Positions 1 through 9,964 of a stretch of 64,000 bases of DNA are shown here, in pieces. Position numbers and translations under genes: made by a program. The first letter of the stretch is position 1. Each line of letters starts with the position of its first letter. The stretch lies in contig NC_081413.1 in assembly GCF_030272615.1 (NCBI RefSeq), positions 337,370,802-337,434,801 on the forward strand. Reading direction: 5' to 3'. Below the pieces are notes generated by a model. The model saw only the letters and a program-made list of their open reading frames with translations, was not told where the DNA came from and did no database searches. Source of the stretch: Cryptomeria japonica (taxonomy: Eukaryota; Streptophyta; Pinopsida; Cupressales; Cupressaceae).

Positions 1-389
1 TCCACCATGTTGGCTTCAATAAAAAGTATAAACCTGTCGGCTGCCGGATCATAATGAATTTCAAACATAATCCCAATGATCATGTCAGCCTTCACACGTT
101 ACCACAAATGTCATGAAAGAAATAATTGGGGCCATAAGATCTCCTAGCCAGGTCCTATCTATGATTGAGTTCCAAATACACGTTATCGGGATCATGACTT
201 AGCCGGTTGTGAAGTTAAGTGAATAGCAATTAAGTGCAATGAATGTTAGTTAACCCAAACAAAGAAAAGTGATAAAACAATGAATCCAAATAGAATATAT
301 TTATATTTGAAGATGAGTTCCCATGAGTTTCCATCAATGATAAACCAAAATGACATTAACTCTTGTCAGATGAGTGCCAATTGCCAACA
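1..389 (-). mobile_element. Element H, 3' LTR (partial, runs off left edge)
   Basis: Read on the minus strand, an LTR begins at 389 with TGTTGG directly after a polypurine tract and continues leftwards out of the window. The same sequence recurs at about 9296-9661, where it again starts with TGTTGG, so the two are the LTRs of one element. The copy here has about 30 extra bases near 188-216 that the other copy lacks. The outer end and the target-site duplication are outside the window. Confidence 0.8.
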
Positions 390-617
390 ATCTCCCCCTT
401 TGGCATTGAAGGCAACACTCATGTGAAAAATGGTGCTGTCACTGAATCTGCCTTTGAATTTGCATGACCTCTTGACCTGTACATGAAACTCCTATATGCA
501 ACTGATGCTCCCCCTGAGTATTATATACATTTTTCACTTTATTTCTCCCCCTTTGACATCAATGACAAAGTGAAGTGCCCACAAAGAATTCTGTATAGTT
601 ATAAACATAAGTCGGTT
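390..617 (-). promoter_or_regulatory. Element H polypurine tract and 3' untranslated region
   Basis: On the minus strand, GCCAAAGGGGGAGAT (390-404) touches the LTR start and is the expected plus-strand primer for reverse transcription. Two further purine tracts lie just upstream in the element, at about 507-518 and 543-556. The latter carries CATTGATGTCAAAGGGGGAGA. The same paired layout occurs in elements I, A and B. No coding potential is seen here after the ORF2 stop. Confidence 0.7.
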
Positions 618-3600
618 CTATACAAGTTTCAAAATGTCTGCATACATAGACTTCAAAAATGAAAAGTAGGTATCCCAACCTTTCTGAAGGGAGTCAAGAA
701 TGGAGATGAATCCATTCAAGAGACTGGCATAATATTCATTTTGTTCTGATGTAGTGGGATCCTCCTTCTACATGTTAGAAATACATTTAATCTTATGAAA
801 CAATAAATTATACAATTGGGGACCAATGAGATTGCGGAGCTCATTTGCTCTATTTATTAAACTGTCCCTTTCCTTCTCTAATTTTAAAATTTGATCCATA
901 ATCACCAAAATTGGACCATCCAAATAAATTGTTAGGTTAACTGTCAGGTTGTAAGAGTTGGAAATTTGAGTCAAATTATTCCTACAATTTGACAGTTGCT
1001 TGTCTATAGGGGCTGTGAGCTTATCAAAATCTAGAAAAGTCTTATATACTCTACCTCCCTCCACCAATGCTGCATCAATGGATTACCAACAAGTTTGAAG
1101 TTTCCCCTTGTCAAACTCAATCATTTACAAAAATGTTTGCTTTTGAGCCTCAACAAATCTATATTTAGCCCTTGTCAATGAAAATTTTAGTAAAGAATCA
1201 TAATGCTTGTGAATAAAATTAATGATCTCCTCCAATTTACCGGATGAGATTGCACTCTCTTGTGCTTGGAATTTTGGTACCAACTGGTTCAAAAATTCAA
1301 AACTGTTCTTGATTAATTCCTTGTCTTTTGACTCTTCCTGAGTCAACTTTCTAGGGTGCTTGTGCTTGAAGTGCTGCTACCACTAAAATTTTCTCAGCCA
1401 GTGACATCTTGTGGTAGGGTTTGTCAAAACTGATAGAAAATTGTGACAAGTTCCCTTTGGTTATAGATGTGTCAATTGCCAAGCTGGAAGAGATATCTGT
1501 CATAGCTTCCTTACCCTTGTCTATCAGAGAGGTATCCTTAGAACCCTTTAACTCTTGCACATTAGTGCTTCACCACTTGGTGCCTTATCTGGATCCTGAA
1601 CATCCTCTATAACCTTATTATATGATTCTTTATCTATATTTGCCTCTGTATCCTTTGTATTCTGTATATTATTAGTAGGTGAATCCTCTGCTGCAAATTT
1701 TAACTCACTAGTCGGTACAATGGTAGCCAATGGAGTACGAATAGGTTGTTCAGTATTTACACTTTTTTGTTCTGTATCTGCCGGTTGCTTATCTTTTGGC
1801 AACTGAATATTCTGAGACTGTACAAAACTGGGACTCAGTTCATAACCCAAACTCAAAAAAATTCTTACCCAAATGTCTATTGTTTCCTTCTGAATCTCCT
1901 CAAACCTTTCCAGCATAAGGTTATTTATTATGTGCTTAGGATTAAATTTGGATGAGTTGGTTTTATTTATTATATCTGCCATCTCTGGAGGGGCTATTTT
2001 TGGACAAAGATTCACTAGTTCTCTCTCTTTTATTCGCCGGTCCCAAGTTTGAGCATGTAATTTTATAGCCTCTAACTTATCATACAAATCCTTAGACAAA
2101 AATTTCTCAAGTTCAATTAATTCCCTACTAAAAGAATCAAGATATAAAAGAATTGCTTCCTCAATTTTATTTTTCTCCTTCTCCTCAAATCCATCAAAGA
2201 ATGAAGAAATGTTATCTAAGTTTTCATCATTAATAATTTGATCAATTAGATCCCGAGTGTCCAACTTCTTCTTACTAGTTCTTCTCTTGGTTTTCGGTTT
2301 GGGCTGCTCATTGGATTTAGGCTTACGCTTATGTACAATTGTGATTTTAGGTTTCTGGGGAGTCTCCTTACCAGGTTCTTTCTTTTTCTCCTCCTTCTCC
2401 CTCACTACTCTAGAAAAAACTCCTTTTTTCTTTGGAACTTCCTTTATATCCTCATCGGATTTTGTTTCCTTAGAAGAAACAATCATATATTGTCGAGTAG
2501 CCTTTTTCTTCCTCTTTGCTGACTCAACCAGTTTAGGACTGGTAGGCCCAATGGATGATTCTTCCAGTTGCTTGAAAGTTTTTGTTTGTACTGGGACCAC
2601 ATTGGGAGTGGTTTGAGCTGCCTTCCAGGCTTACCTTTCCTCTTTCCTCTTCTTCTTCACCTCTGCTTTCCTCCGAGATTCAAGGATTTTGACTTTTTGT
2701 TCAACATCTTCCCTGTCATTCCCTTCACTTATAAGTGTTTCCGCTACAACCTTAGTCATTTTCTTCCTAATAGCAGGTGCAACTTGTTCTTGGTGAACCT
2801 TAAGCCCTTTTTCTTGGGCTGTGCCAAATTTTTCTTCCTTTTCATCAGCTGGTGCTTGTAGTAAGTGTTGTGTATAGGCATCTAGTGTTGCCTCATCCAC
2901 CTCATAACCCATAGGCATTATCCATATAGTTCTGGGTTGAAAAACTTCCATCATGCATTCATCCTTATTAACCATAAAACATATTGTATCCTTATATTTT
3001 TCTATTAATGACTTTGGAATTCTAGATCTATTTTTCATTTCTTCTTGCAAAGTCTTTAAAAATTCCCATAAATTAGCCTTACTTAACTTATCTCCTTGCC
3101 TATCCAAAATTTGAGCTATCTGAATTGCTACCGGACGGTTAAAATCCTATTGAATCTTTCCATAACCGAGAACAGTACCCAAAAAGTAAAATGCTAGATA
3201 GATAACAAAAGAGCCATATCAGAAAGTGTTTTTCTTATCTTGTTTGATTTTCTGGAGGTTTGTCATAAGATCTTTTAGTATCACATTGCAGAGATCGTAG
3301 TGTGCATCCTCCTTTACCATTTGATGAGCAATCAAAAAATTGTTGCTGGAGACAAAGTTTATTCGGTTAGACTGATAGACCTTGTAACCAATTATCATCG
3401 TGGAAAAATTGACATCAATTTCTCTTACATCATCAACCCTCATCGAACATCCATCAAAAGTAGCATCGGTAAGTTTGTTAAGTTCAGTGTTAGAGAGCTT
3501 GCACCTAGGGCTAGGTACATCTCCAATCTTGTGTAGACAAGTGATGTTCCAGATTACTTCCTCCATGATTTTTAATGGCCGGTCCAACCAGATAAATTCT

Positions 3601-3953
3601 CCATGAATATGGCTTAGAATGTATTGGACCTAATTTGCCTCATCGAAAGTGGGAAAATCCATGAATTATGTAAAACTCCTCCTCTGCAAGTGGGAAAATT
3701 CTAGTTTTAGCCGGTTGTCAGTGATCAGGTTTTCTGTGAAAATGCAGGACAACTCATATCCTCTGAGCTCCTTGATGTTGCAATGAATGTATGCCCTAAT
3801 ATCTTTGGTGTGAAGAATACCATGGAAAATGCTTGAGAATGCTCCCAAAGGTTCATCTAGAAGGGATTTGAAAGGATGCTTCTTGATAGTAGGATGGGGG
3901 TGGTTCTTGATTTCCACCACCAAAGGAGTATCGATGCTAAATGATGAAGCCAT
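618..3953 (-). pseudogene. Element H ORF2: long unknown protein, broken
   Basis: A start codon at 3953 opens a frame that ends at 618. That is 3336 bases, about 1112 codons. It is interrupted by several in-frame stops (for example near 3664, 3219, 3150 and 2631) and by two compensating frameshifts between about 1560 and 1346. Visible parts, in order: an N-terminal region beginning MASSFSIDTP; a middle region with a hydrophobic stretch; a Lys/Glu/Pro/Ser-rich segment (about residues 440-560) that looks disordered and nuclear-localisation-like; and a C-terminal half with heptad-like Leu/Ile patterns suggesting coiled coil. There are no protease, integrase or reverse transcriptase motifs. It lies between ORF1 and the 3' LTR, where an autonomous Copia element would carry pol. 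I do not recognise the family. Its C-terminal region resembles the broken protein at 19896-20850. Function unknown. Confidence 0.6.
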
Positions 3954-4336
3954 GATAATCGGATACTAAAACTAGGGTTTTGCAAATTAAAAATACCTTA
4001 AAATACTGTCAGGAGATGAGATCACTTTTGAAATAAAGTTCTTGCACAAAATGCCTTGGACTCTGAATCACTCCAGAAATTGCTCGATCACTGCGTGAAG
4101 AGAATAACTTTACTTTTCCCTTTTTATTATCGATAACCCTAATTTTTTACTATCTTAAATGCTGCCAGGAGGGTTGATCAGTTCACATAGTCTACGAGTA
4201 GGTTCCGATAAACATATGAAATTTCCTGAGTACCCATCTGCAATTATAATTCTAAGACTACAGATCTAATCCAGGGTATTTGCATGATCTTTAATGATTT
4301 TCCTACCCCTAAGGCAGAGTGCCTTAGTTACCAGTT
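3954..4336. other. Non-coding spacer before ORF2 of element H
   Basis: No ORF or RNA gene is seen. On the minus strand it is the stretch just upstream of the ORF2 start, so it may hold leader sequence. AT-rich, with no repeated motif. Confidence 0.4.
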
Positions 4337-5508
4337 TGATAAACTTATAAGGCACTAAGAGGGGGGGGGAATCAGTGCAAGCAAAGACTTAATAAATCTG
4401 ATTACACCTTTTACCAATCAGAAAACCAATATGCATGCAAGAATTAAAACCACATAAGAAAACAACCAATAAAGAATGAAAACCACAACACAATCATTTT
4501 TTATATGGAAACCAAAATGGGAAAACCACTATGGGAATCGATACCCACAAAGATCAACTATTTGCAGAATAGAGATTTGATTGGTTAAGCTCATACAATC
4601 ACCTTGTTAGGGGTACACCTGGTTAAGAGTGTCTTAGCCCTGTTAAGAGCTATTAAAATAATACCTGTTAGGACCCAACCCTATTAGGAGCTACCTTGCT
4701 AGAGTATTTACAAACACAAGCTAATGTGTCACCTTGTTAGAGGATTTAAACCTTCAGACCTATTAGGATCCTACCACACCCTGTTAGGAGTGACCTTGTG
4801 AGAGGATTTTGTTGCTGTGACTGTTAGGGAACAACAAGTTTGACTCATCTGCTATTAGCACCTATATTTCTGATTAGATCCACTTCAGATCTTCTTCTAT
4901 CACTGACTAAACATCAAAACCTAACTCCTTATCTCATCGCACTATCAAATTCTCACTCTTGATCTATAAAATCATATAATTTACATCTCCTTATATCAAC
5001 TTTGTTAAGTCAGTTAAGAACCTTGGAACAATTCCTTAGATTTAATTAATCTAGTAACCTTTTATATTTTCCCACTCATTACACTTTACTCATGCTGACC
5101 ACACAAAAAATAACTTAAAAATATAACAAAAAGACTACCGGTGATTGATCACACTGTCTCTGCTTTACCGGTTATGTGTTCTTCATGACTGTCACTGTTA
5201 TACCAATCATAACTTGCCCAATACTCTGAATCTTATGATGTGGTTGCAATAATAGACTCATGCCAATGTCATAAACATTTGTTCGAAACCACAACGTCTA
5301 ACTCTTCATCGATCGTCCGTACCAGTTGTCTGATCATCACTCTGTTCTTATTCATCGGTTTGACTACAACTTAGCAGTTTTGCTGTCTGACAAATTCCAC
5401 TACTGATTAGGCTCTATTGGTTGGTCTAAATGAATTAGCTGACTAAAAAAAATGGTTTTCATCAATGACAACACAAATAAAGTCATCAATCAACCTATTA
5501 CATCATCA
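4337..5508 (-). mobile_element. LTR J, Copia-type solo LTR or remnant
   Basis: The left edge TGATAAAC at 4337 is followed by a G-run of the same type that follows the inner LTR edges of H and I (TG, about 20 nt, then AAGAGGGGG). It then shows a block homologous to CCACCGTGGTTTTTCC, and a long series of GTTAGG/CTAACA-type motifs like those in the R/U5 of elements A and B. Near 5465-5480 there is a GTTGTCATTGATG-like motif typical of the LTR start in these families. The orientation is therefore minus. The right edge, at about 5480-5510, is not sharply visible and I found no target duplication. It separates ORF1 from ORF2 of element H. Confidence 0.55.
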
Positions 5509-6622
5509 TCAAGTCAACACGGTCATGTCTGCTACTAGTGTAGGACCTGATGACTCTACCAGGTGTTTTGCATGTGGTGTATTTGATCTTCTTACGCATA
5601 TTTTCTCATGCTATTTTCTTATGTCTTCCACTTTTGCCTTTCCCTTCTCATTTGCATTTCAATTAGTTGCCGGTGGGTTCTTACTTATGCAAAATTTAAC
5701 AATATGTCCAATCTTGTTGCATGCATAATAGACAATATTGTTCTTCTGAATTGCTTTGTTAAACCATTGATTTCCTTCATTTCCTTTTGATCTGCATTGG
5801 TTAGCCATGTGTCCAAATCTACCACATAAATGACATCTTACATTTCCAAGACCGGTGAATGATGCATTGTTATGATTATTCCTATTTCTGCACTGACTAG
5901 CCATATGACCATATTTATTGCAAACAAAGCATGTACCATTGAATTTATGAGCATTAGGTTGTCTTACCGGTGATTTCTAGTTTTGGTTGTTGTCATGGTT
6001 ATGCTTCTATCCGGGTGATTGATCTTGTAGTGTAGTACTAGAGCTTTCTCCTTTCTCATAACCAAGACCTCTCTTGTCATTAGCATCTCTTTGACTCTTC
6101 AGCAATTCATCAAGTTTTGCAGAGCCGGCTTGAAATTCTTCCTTGTACTCATTTGCAGTGACCAAGTCATCTCTCATAATTATAATATGTCTCTCAAGTT
6201 CCTGTTCATTGTTCTAGGATTGGACCAATTCAAGTTTTAGCAAATCATTCTCATGTATCAATCTATTGCATTCATCAAATCTATCCTTCAATGCTTGAGC
6301 TAGGTTTTCTTCATTTTTCTTTCTATCTTCAATCTCTTTGCACATTCATGGTTAAGGCTTGCATCTCATTCTTCAAGATAGTGTTCTCCTGAGTGAGTTT
6401 GTGATATTGATCCTTCATAACATCTTCCTCGTCATTGTTCTCATTTTGCAATTGATCACAGAGTTCCTTCCTCTTATCTTGAACAACCAAAAGATTTCCT
6501 TGTAGTGAAATGATGTTTTCTCTGGGTTGCTTCAGTTCATTTTTCAATTTGTTGTTCTCCATCTTCTCATTATCAAGATCCTTAAGAGCAAGTTGAAGTT
6601 GCTGCTGTAGACCGGTTTCCAT
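5509..6622 (-). pseudogene. Element H ORF1: coiled-coil and zinc-knuckle Gag-like protein, broken
   Basis: The likely start is the ATG at 6622, 54 bases after the primer site. The first ~100 residues are a Leu/Lys/Glu-rich coiled coil. Next comes a frameshift near 6330, and the Leu/Glu/Arg-rich pattern continues in another frame. Three CCHC-type knuckles follow: CFVCNKYGHMASQC (about 5890-5931), CHLCGRFGHMANQC (about 5796-5840) and YACNKIGHIVKFC, the last lacking its first Cys. The frame closes at 5509. Coiled coil plus nucleic-acid-binding knuckles is what a capsid/nucleocapsid protein needs, and the place right after the primer site fits Gag. No protease or pol follows, so H looks non-autonomous. 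Confidence 0.6.
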
Positions 6623-6675
6623 TGATTCCAAATTCTAGATCTTCCTTAAGTGGTTAAAATTATTTTGAGGAACCA

Positions 6676-6687
6676 AGCTCTGATACC
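6676..6687 (-). promoter_or_regulatory. Primer binding site of element H (initiator tRNA-Met type)
   Basis: The minus strand reads TGGTATCAGAGC, two bases inside the LTR end at 6690. This is the usual primer site of plant Copia elements, complementary to the 3' end of tRNA-Met. It fixes the orientation of H and the inner edge of its 5' LTR. Confidence 0.85.
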
Positions 6688-6889
6688 AATTGTTGGAATC
6701 CAAGAACACTGAGAGGGGGGGTGAATTAGTGTTCTACTAGTAATGCTAGTTTTAAACTTATTGCTTATTAACTGGTTAACAATAAATAAAATTAAAGTGC
6801 ATAGACCAAAAAACACATAAAGAGGCAACACCATAACACCAATAATTATATGTGGAAAACCCTGCAAAGGGAAAAACCACGGTGGGGCT

Positions 6890-7952
6890 TGTTAGGTCCC
6901 AGAGACAACTAAGAGGGGGGGGGGTGAATTAGTTGTCTAATAAATTCAAACCAAAACAACTTAACCAACTTAATGCTTAATACTGGTAAACCAGTTTAAT
7001 AAGCCGGTAGATAGTTTTAACAGTTGATTGGTATACCGGTAAGGATTAGTGCATGAAACATAAAGACAAAGTCATCCATAACACATAACACCAATATTTG
7101 TACGTGGAAACCCTGTAAGGGGAAAAACCACGGTGGGAAACCTTACCCACAATCAGATGATACTACTATAGATAGTAAGTGAACATAAATGGGGTCTGCA
7201 CATGCAGAAAGGCCAAGCGCCTAAAGCTCACTACTCAATCACAAAATGGGAGTCACACTGACTACAGTTGGATGGTTAAATCTAATAAGAATTTACTGCA
7301 CAAAATAGCATCTTCATATGCTGGATTCAGTACTAGTGTAGTTCTGATTGTCTTCACAAAAACCCTCCTTCAATCTTCAAATGATGTCTGTGTGTATAGC
7401 TCTGCTTATTCTCACATATACCTTCACACAATCCTTTTTCACATTCCACATTTGATCTTACAAATAAGATCTTACATTTATACCATAACCTAAGACCAAT
7501 TTTAGTAGGTCGGCTCTACAAGATATTTACAATAAAAGCATTTTACAAGCAAAACAATATCCAATGCAATAACCGATTGAACATGTTGGCTTAATGCATT
7601 TACAACAATAATTAATCATCTCCAAAGCGTGTCATGCTGATCTGGAAAAGATAAACCTACTGGTGTATACCCTGGACCTATTTGCCGGTAATAGCAAATA
7701 TGTAAATGTGAATATAGAAATAACCAATTCTCCAAAACAAGATGTCAAAATGATGTTTTCGACATAACCAAGTGTTTTCCATATTATTCCAAGTGCCGGT
7801 GATCATTGTATCTTGCCAGTGTACCAGATACCAGTGATTGTGCATGAGTCACTTGCTTGCCGGTGAATGTTGCTGATTCTCCAAAGTGCCAGAGTTGATA
7901 AGTGTTTAGTAGGTGTTGACATCAATGACAAAACCGTACCAAAATACCAACA
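6890..7952 (-). mobile_element. Element I 3' LTR (1063 bp)
   Basis: On the minus strand it starts at 7952 with TGTTGGTATTTTGG right after the polypurine tract and ends at 6890 with ACCTAACA. It contains GTCATTGATGTCAA near its start and the CCACCGTGGTTTTTCC block (about 7110-7135) near its end. Both are shared with LTRs of A, B and H. It holds no protein-coding frame of note. Confidence 0.7.
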
Positions 7953-8354
7953 ATCTCCCCCTTTGGCATTGATGGCAACACAAGATGGAAAAACCATCAA
8001 ATCGCCAAAACAGAAATGCCAAATACCAAAAACCAACAATCTCCAAAAAGAGATCATAACCAAAAATCAAAATACAGATACAGAGAGTAATAATCTCTCC
8101 CAAACAACAATCTCTCCCCCAGGGAGCAACATGTGTTTTCCTTGTGTTTTTCCATACCAATCTCTCCCCCTTTGACATCAATTTCCAAAGTTCTTACCAA
8201 AAACATCTTACCAAGCCAAGTTCATATACAAAATACCAATCAATCTAGTATACCAACTACTCCCCCTGAGAAGTAGCTTCCCATCAAAGCTGGAATAAAA
8301 GATTTCTTTGTTAATTTTGCCGGTTGATGACAATCATCAACTTCCTAAGTCTCT
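7953..8354 (-). promoter_or_regulatory. Element I polypurine tracts and 3' UTR
   Basis: The minus strand carries CATCAATGCCAAAGGGGGAGA touching the LTR. Further purine tracts lie upstream at about 8110-8125 and 8160-8180, the latter with TTGATGTCAAAGGGGGAGA. Another lies near 8258-8268. No coding sequence. Confidence 0.65.
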
Positions 8355-8868
8355 ACTGGTGTGGGTATGACCCCAAGCTGACCTCTGAGATATTCAAAGG
8401 TCTCCTTAGGCAGAGGTTTAGTAAAGATATCTGCAATCTACTCTTTAGTATTCACATAAACCAGTTTTATTTTTTTTGCTTCAACATTTTCCCTTAGAAA
8501 ATTTAGTTTGATAGAAACATGTTTGGTTTTAGAATGTGATACCGGATTCTTAGATATATCAATTGTTGCAGTGTTATCACAATAAATAGTAATAGGTTCC
8601 TTGCATTTTACCTTTATGTCTTTCAACATTTTCTTAAGCCATACTACCTGTGTACAGTTAGTTGCTGCTGCAAAATATTCTGATTCTGCTGTTGATAAAG
8701 ATGTACTACTCTGTTTCTTACTCAACCAAGAAACTAGTCTGTTTCCAAGAGAGAATGCTCCGCCGGTGGTTCTTTTTCTATCATCCACATCTCTTGCCCA
8801 ATTTGCATCTGTGTATGCACATAATTCAAAGTTTTCATCTCTAGGATACCATAATCCAATATCTATAT
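8355..8868 (-). pseudogene. Element I Copia RNase H domain, C-terminal pol fragment
   Basis: The minus-strand translation carries the Copia RNase H landmarks in order: YTDANWA (first Asp), TTGGAFSLGNRLVSW, STAESEY (Glu), YCDNTAT (Asp), NPVSHSKTKH and IADIFTKPL. One in-frame stop lies before the last motif, near 8438. The pol stop is at about 8355. The upstream part of the domain and all of reverse transcriptase are missing. This domain degrades the RNA template during reverse transcription. Confidence 0.85.
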
Positions 8869-8908
8869 ACTCACAATATCTATATACTCTTAATATCTAT
8901 ATACTTGA
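8858..8908. repeat. Three tandem 17-bp units at a truncation junction
   Basis: Three adjacent units of AATATCTATATACT plus three variable bases (8858-8874, 8875-8891, 8892-8908) sit exactly where element I ends and the host LTR of H resumes. Confidence 0.9.
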
Positions 8909-9661
8909 TGAAGGTATACAAATATTACATAAAGGGGATTGCACATGCAATCAGGCCAACTACCTAGAGCTAACTGCTCAAACAAAAGTCTCACTGACTT
9001 ACACGGTACTACAAGATGATTACAAATAAAGATGAACTTATAAGATGCATTTGACCATGCTAGATAAGTTCTGGTTCATGCTTTGATAACCTTCATTGTG
9101 TATCGGTTTGTTGATTCTCTAACCTATCATGTTCTACTACTGGTTAGGCTGTGCACACGAAACTGCACACAAAAGCTTTCATTTGCTAACCAAAATGCAT
9201 ACCAATAACCTTTGAATAATTCACAACCAACATTGCATTCCAAAACTTATTAATCCATCGCTGAAAGGATCTCCTTAAATATCCTTCTATCTTCCACCAT
9301 GTCATCTTCAATGAAAAGTATAAACCTATCAGCTGCTGGATCATAATGAATTTCAAACATAATCCCAATGATCATGTCAACCTTCACATGTTACCATAAA
9401 TTTCATGAAAGAAATAATCGGGGCCATAAGATCTCCTAGTCGGGTCCTATCCATTACCGGGTTCCAAATACACATTATCAATCCAAATAAGTGAATACCG
9501 ATTAAGTGTAATGAATGTCGATTAACCCAAACAAAGAAAAGTGATAAAAAAATGAATCCAAATAGATTATGTTTACACCTAAATATAAGTTCCCATGATT
9601 TTTTATCAATGATAACCCAAAATGCCATTAACTCTTGCCGGATGAGTGTCAATTGCCAACA

Positions 9662-9706
9662 ATTGTATCCTGAGAATCCATCCATCATTGATAACTACTC
9701 ACAACT
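9662..9706 (-). pseudogene. 45-bp remnant of Gypsy reverse transcriptase (G2), between two insertions
   Basis: The minus strand encodes the conserved reverse transcriptase block MMDGFSGYN. The frame is the one that continues from the larger fragment at 18555-18830 once element F and one copy of its CAACT duplication are disregarded. To the left, the LTR of H begins immediately. The block is just N-terminal to the polymerase active site in Ty3/Gypsy enzymes. The remnant is non-functional. Confidence 0.8.
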
Positions 9707-9964
9707 TGTAATGTCCACCCTTGGCTTGATTTGATTTGATTTGACTAGACTTGACTTCTATTTCATACTTGATGGAGTTATTTAGACTCTTTATGATGTT
9801 TTGGATTATGATTATACATGTGTTTCAATACTCATTATGATGCTAGAAATTATTGGACATGTGCTATTTTGACAGTTAATATGGATGATGACACTATCAT
9901 TATTGATCATGTGATTTGATGGATATATGTGCTTGATGAATTTTATATGCATTACTATCTAGAT

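Larger units (their letters stand above)
6890..8908 (-). mobile_element. Element I: truncated Copia element nested in the H 5' LTR
   Basis: On the minus strand this holds the end of a Copia RNase H domain, a 3' UTR with polypurine tracts, and a complete-looking 3' LTR. The 5' LTR, gag, protease, integrase and reverse transcriptase are absent. The 3' LTR outer edge is at 6890 (TGTTAGGT on the plus strand, so the minus-strand end is ACCTAACA), next to GGGCT of the host LTR. No GGGCT is found at the other end, near 8908, so the 5' end was lost by deletion rather than being a clean insertion. Confidence 0.65.
6690..9661 (-). mobile_element. Element H, 5' LTR, split by element I
   Basis: The outer edge is at 9661, where TGTTGGCAATTG on the minus strand abuts Gypsy reverse transcriptase sequence. 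The inner edge is at 6690, next to the primer site. The two LTR parts are 6690-6889 and about 8909-9661, and the truncated Copia element I lies between them. The outer 366 bases match the 3' LTR at 1-389. Confidence 0.75.

Noticed and set aside
1746..2861. Plus-strand Phe/Leu-rich frames
   Set aside because: Antisense of the Lys/Glu-rich segment of H ORF2, not membrane proteins.
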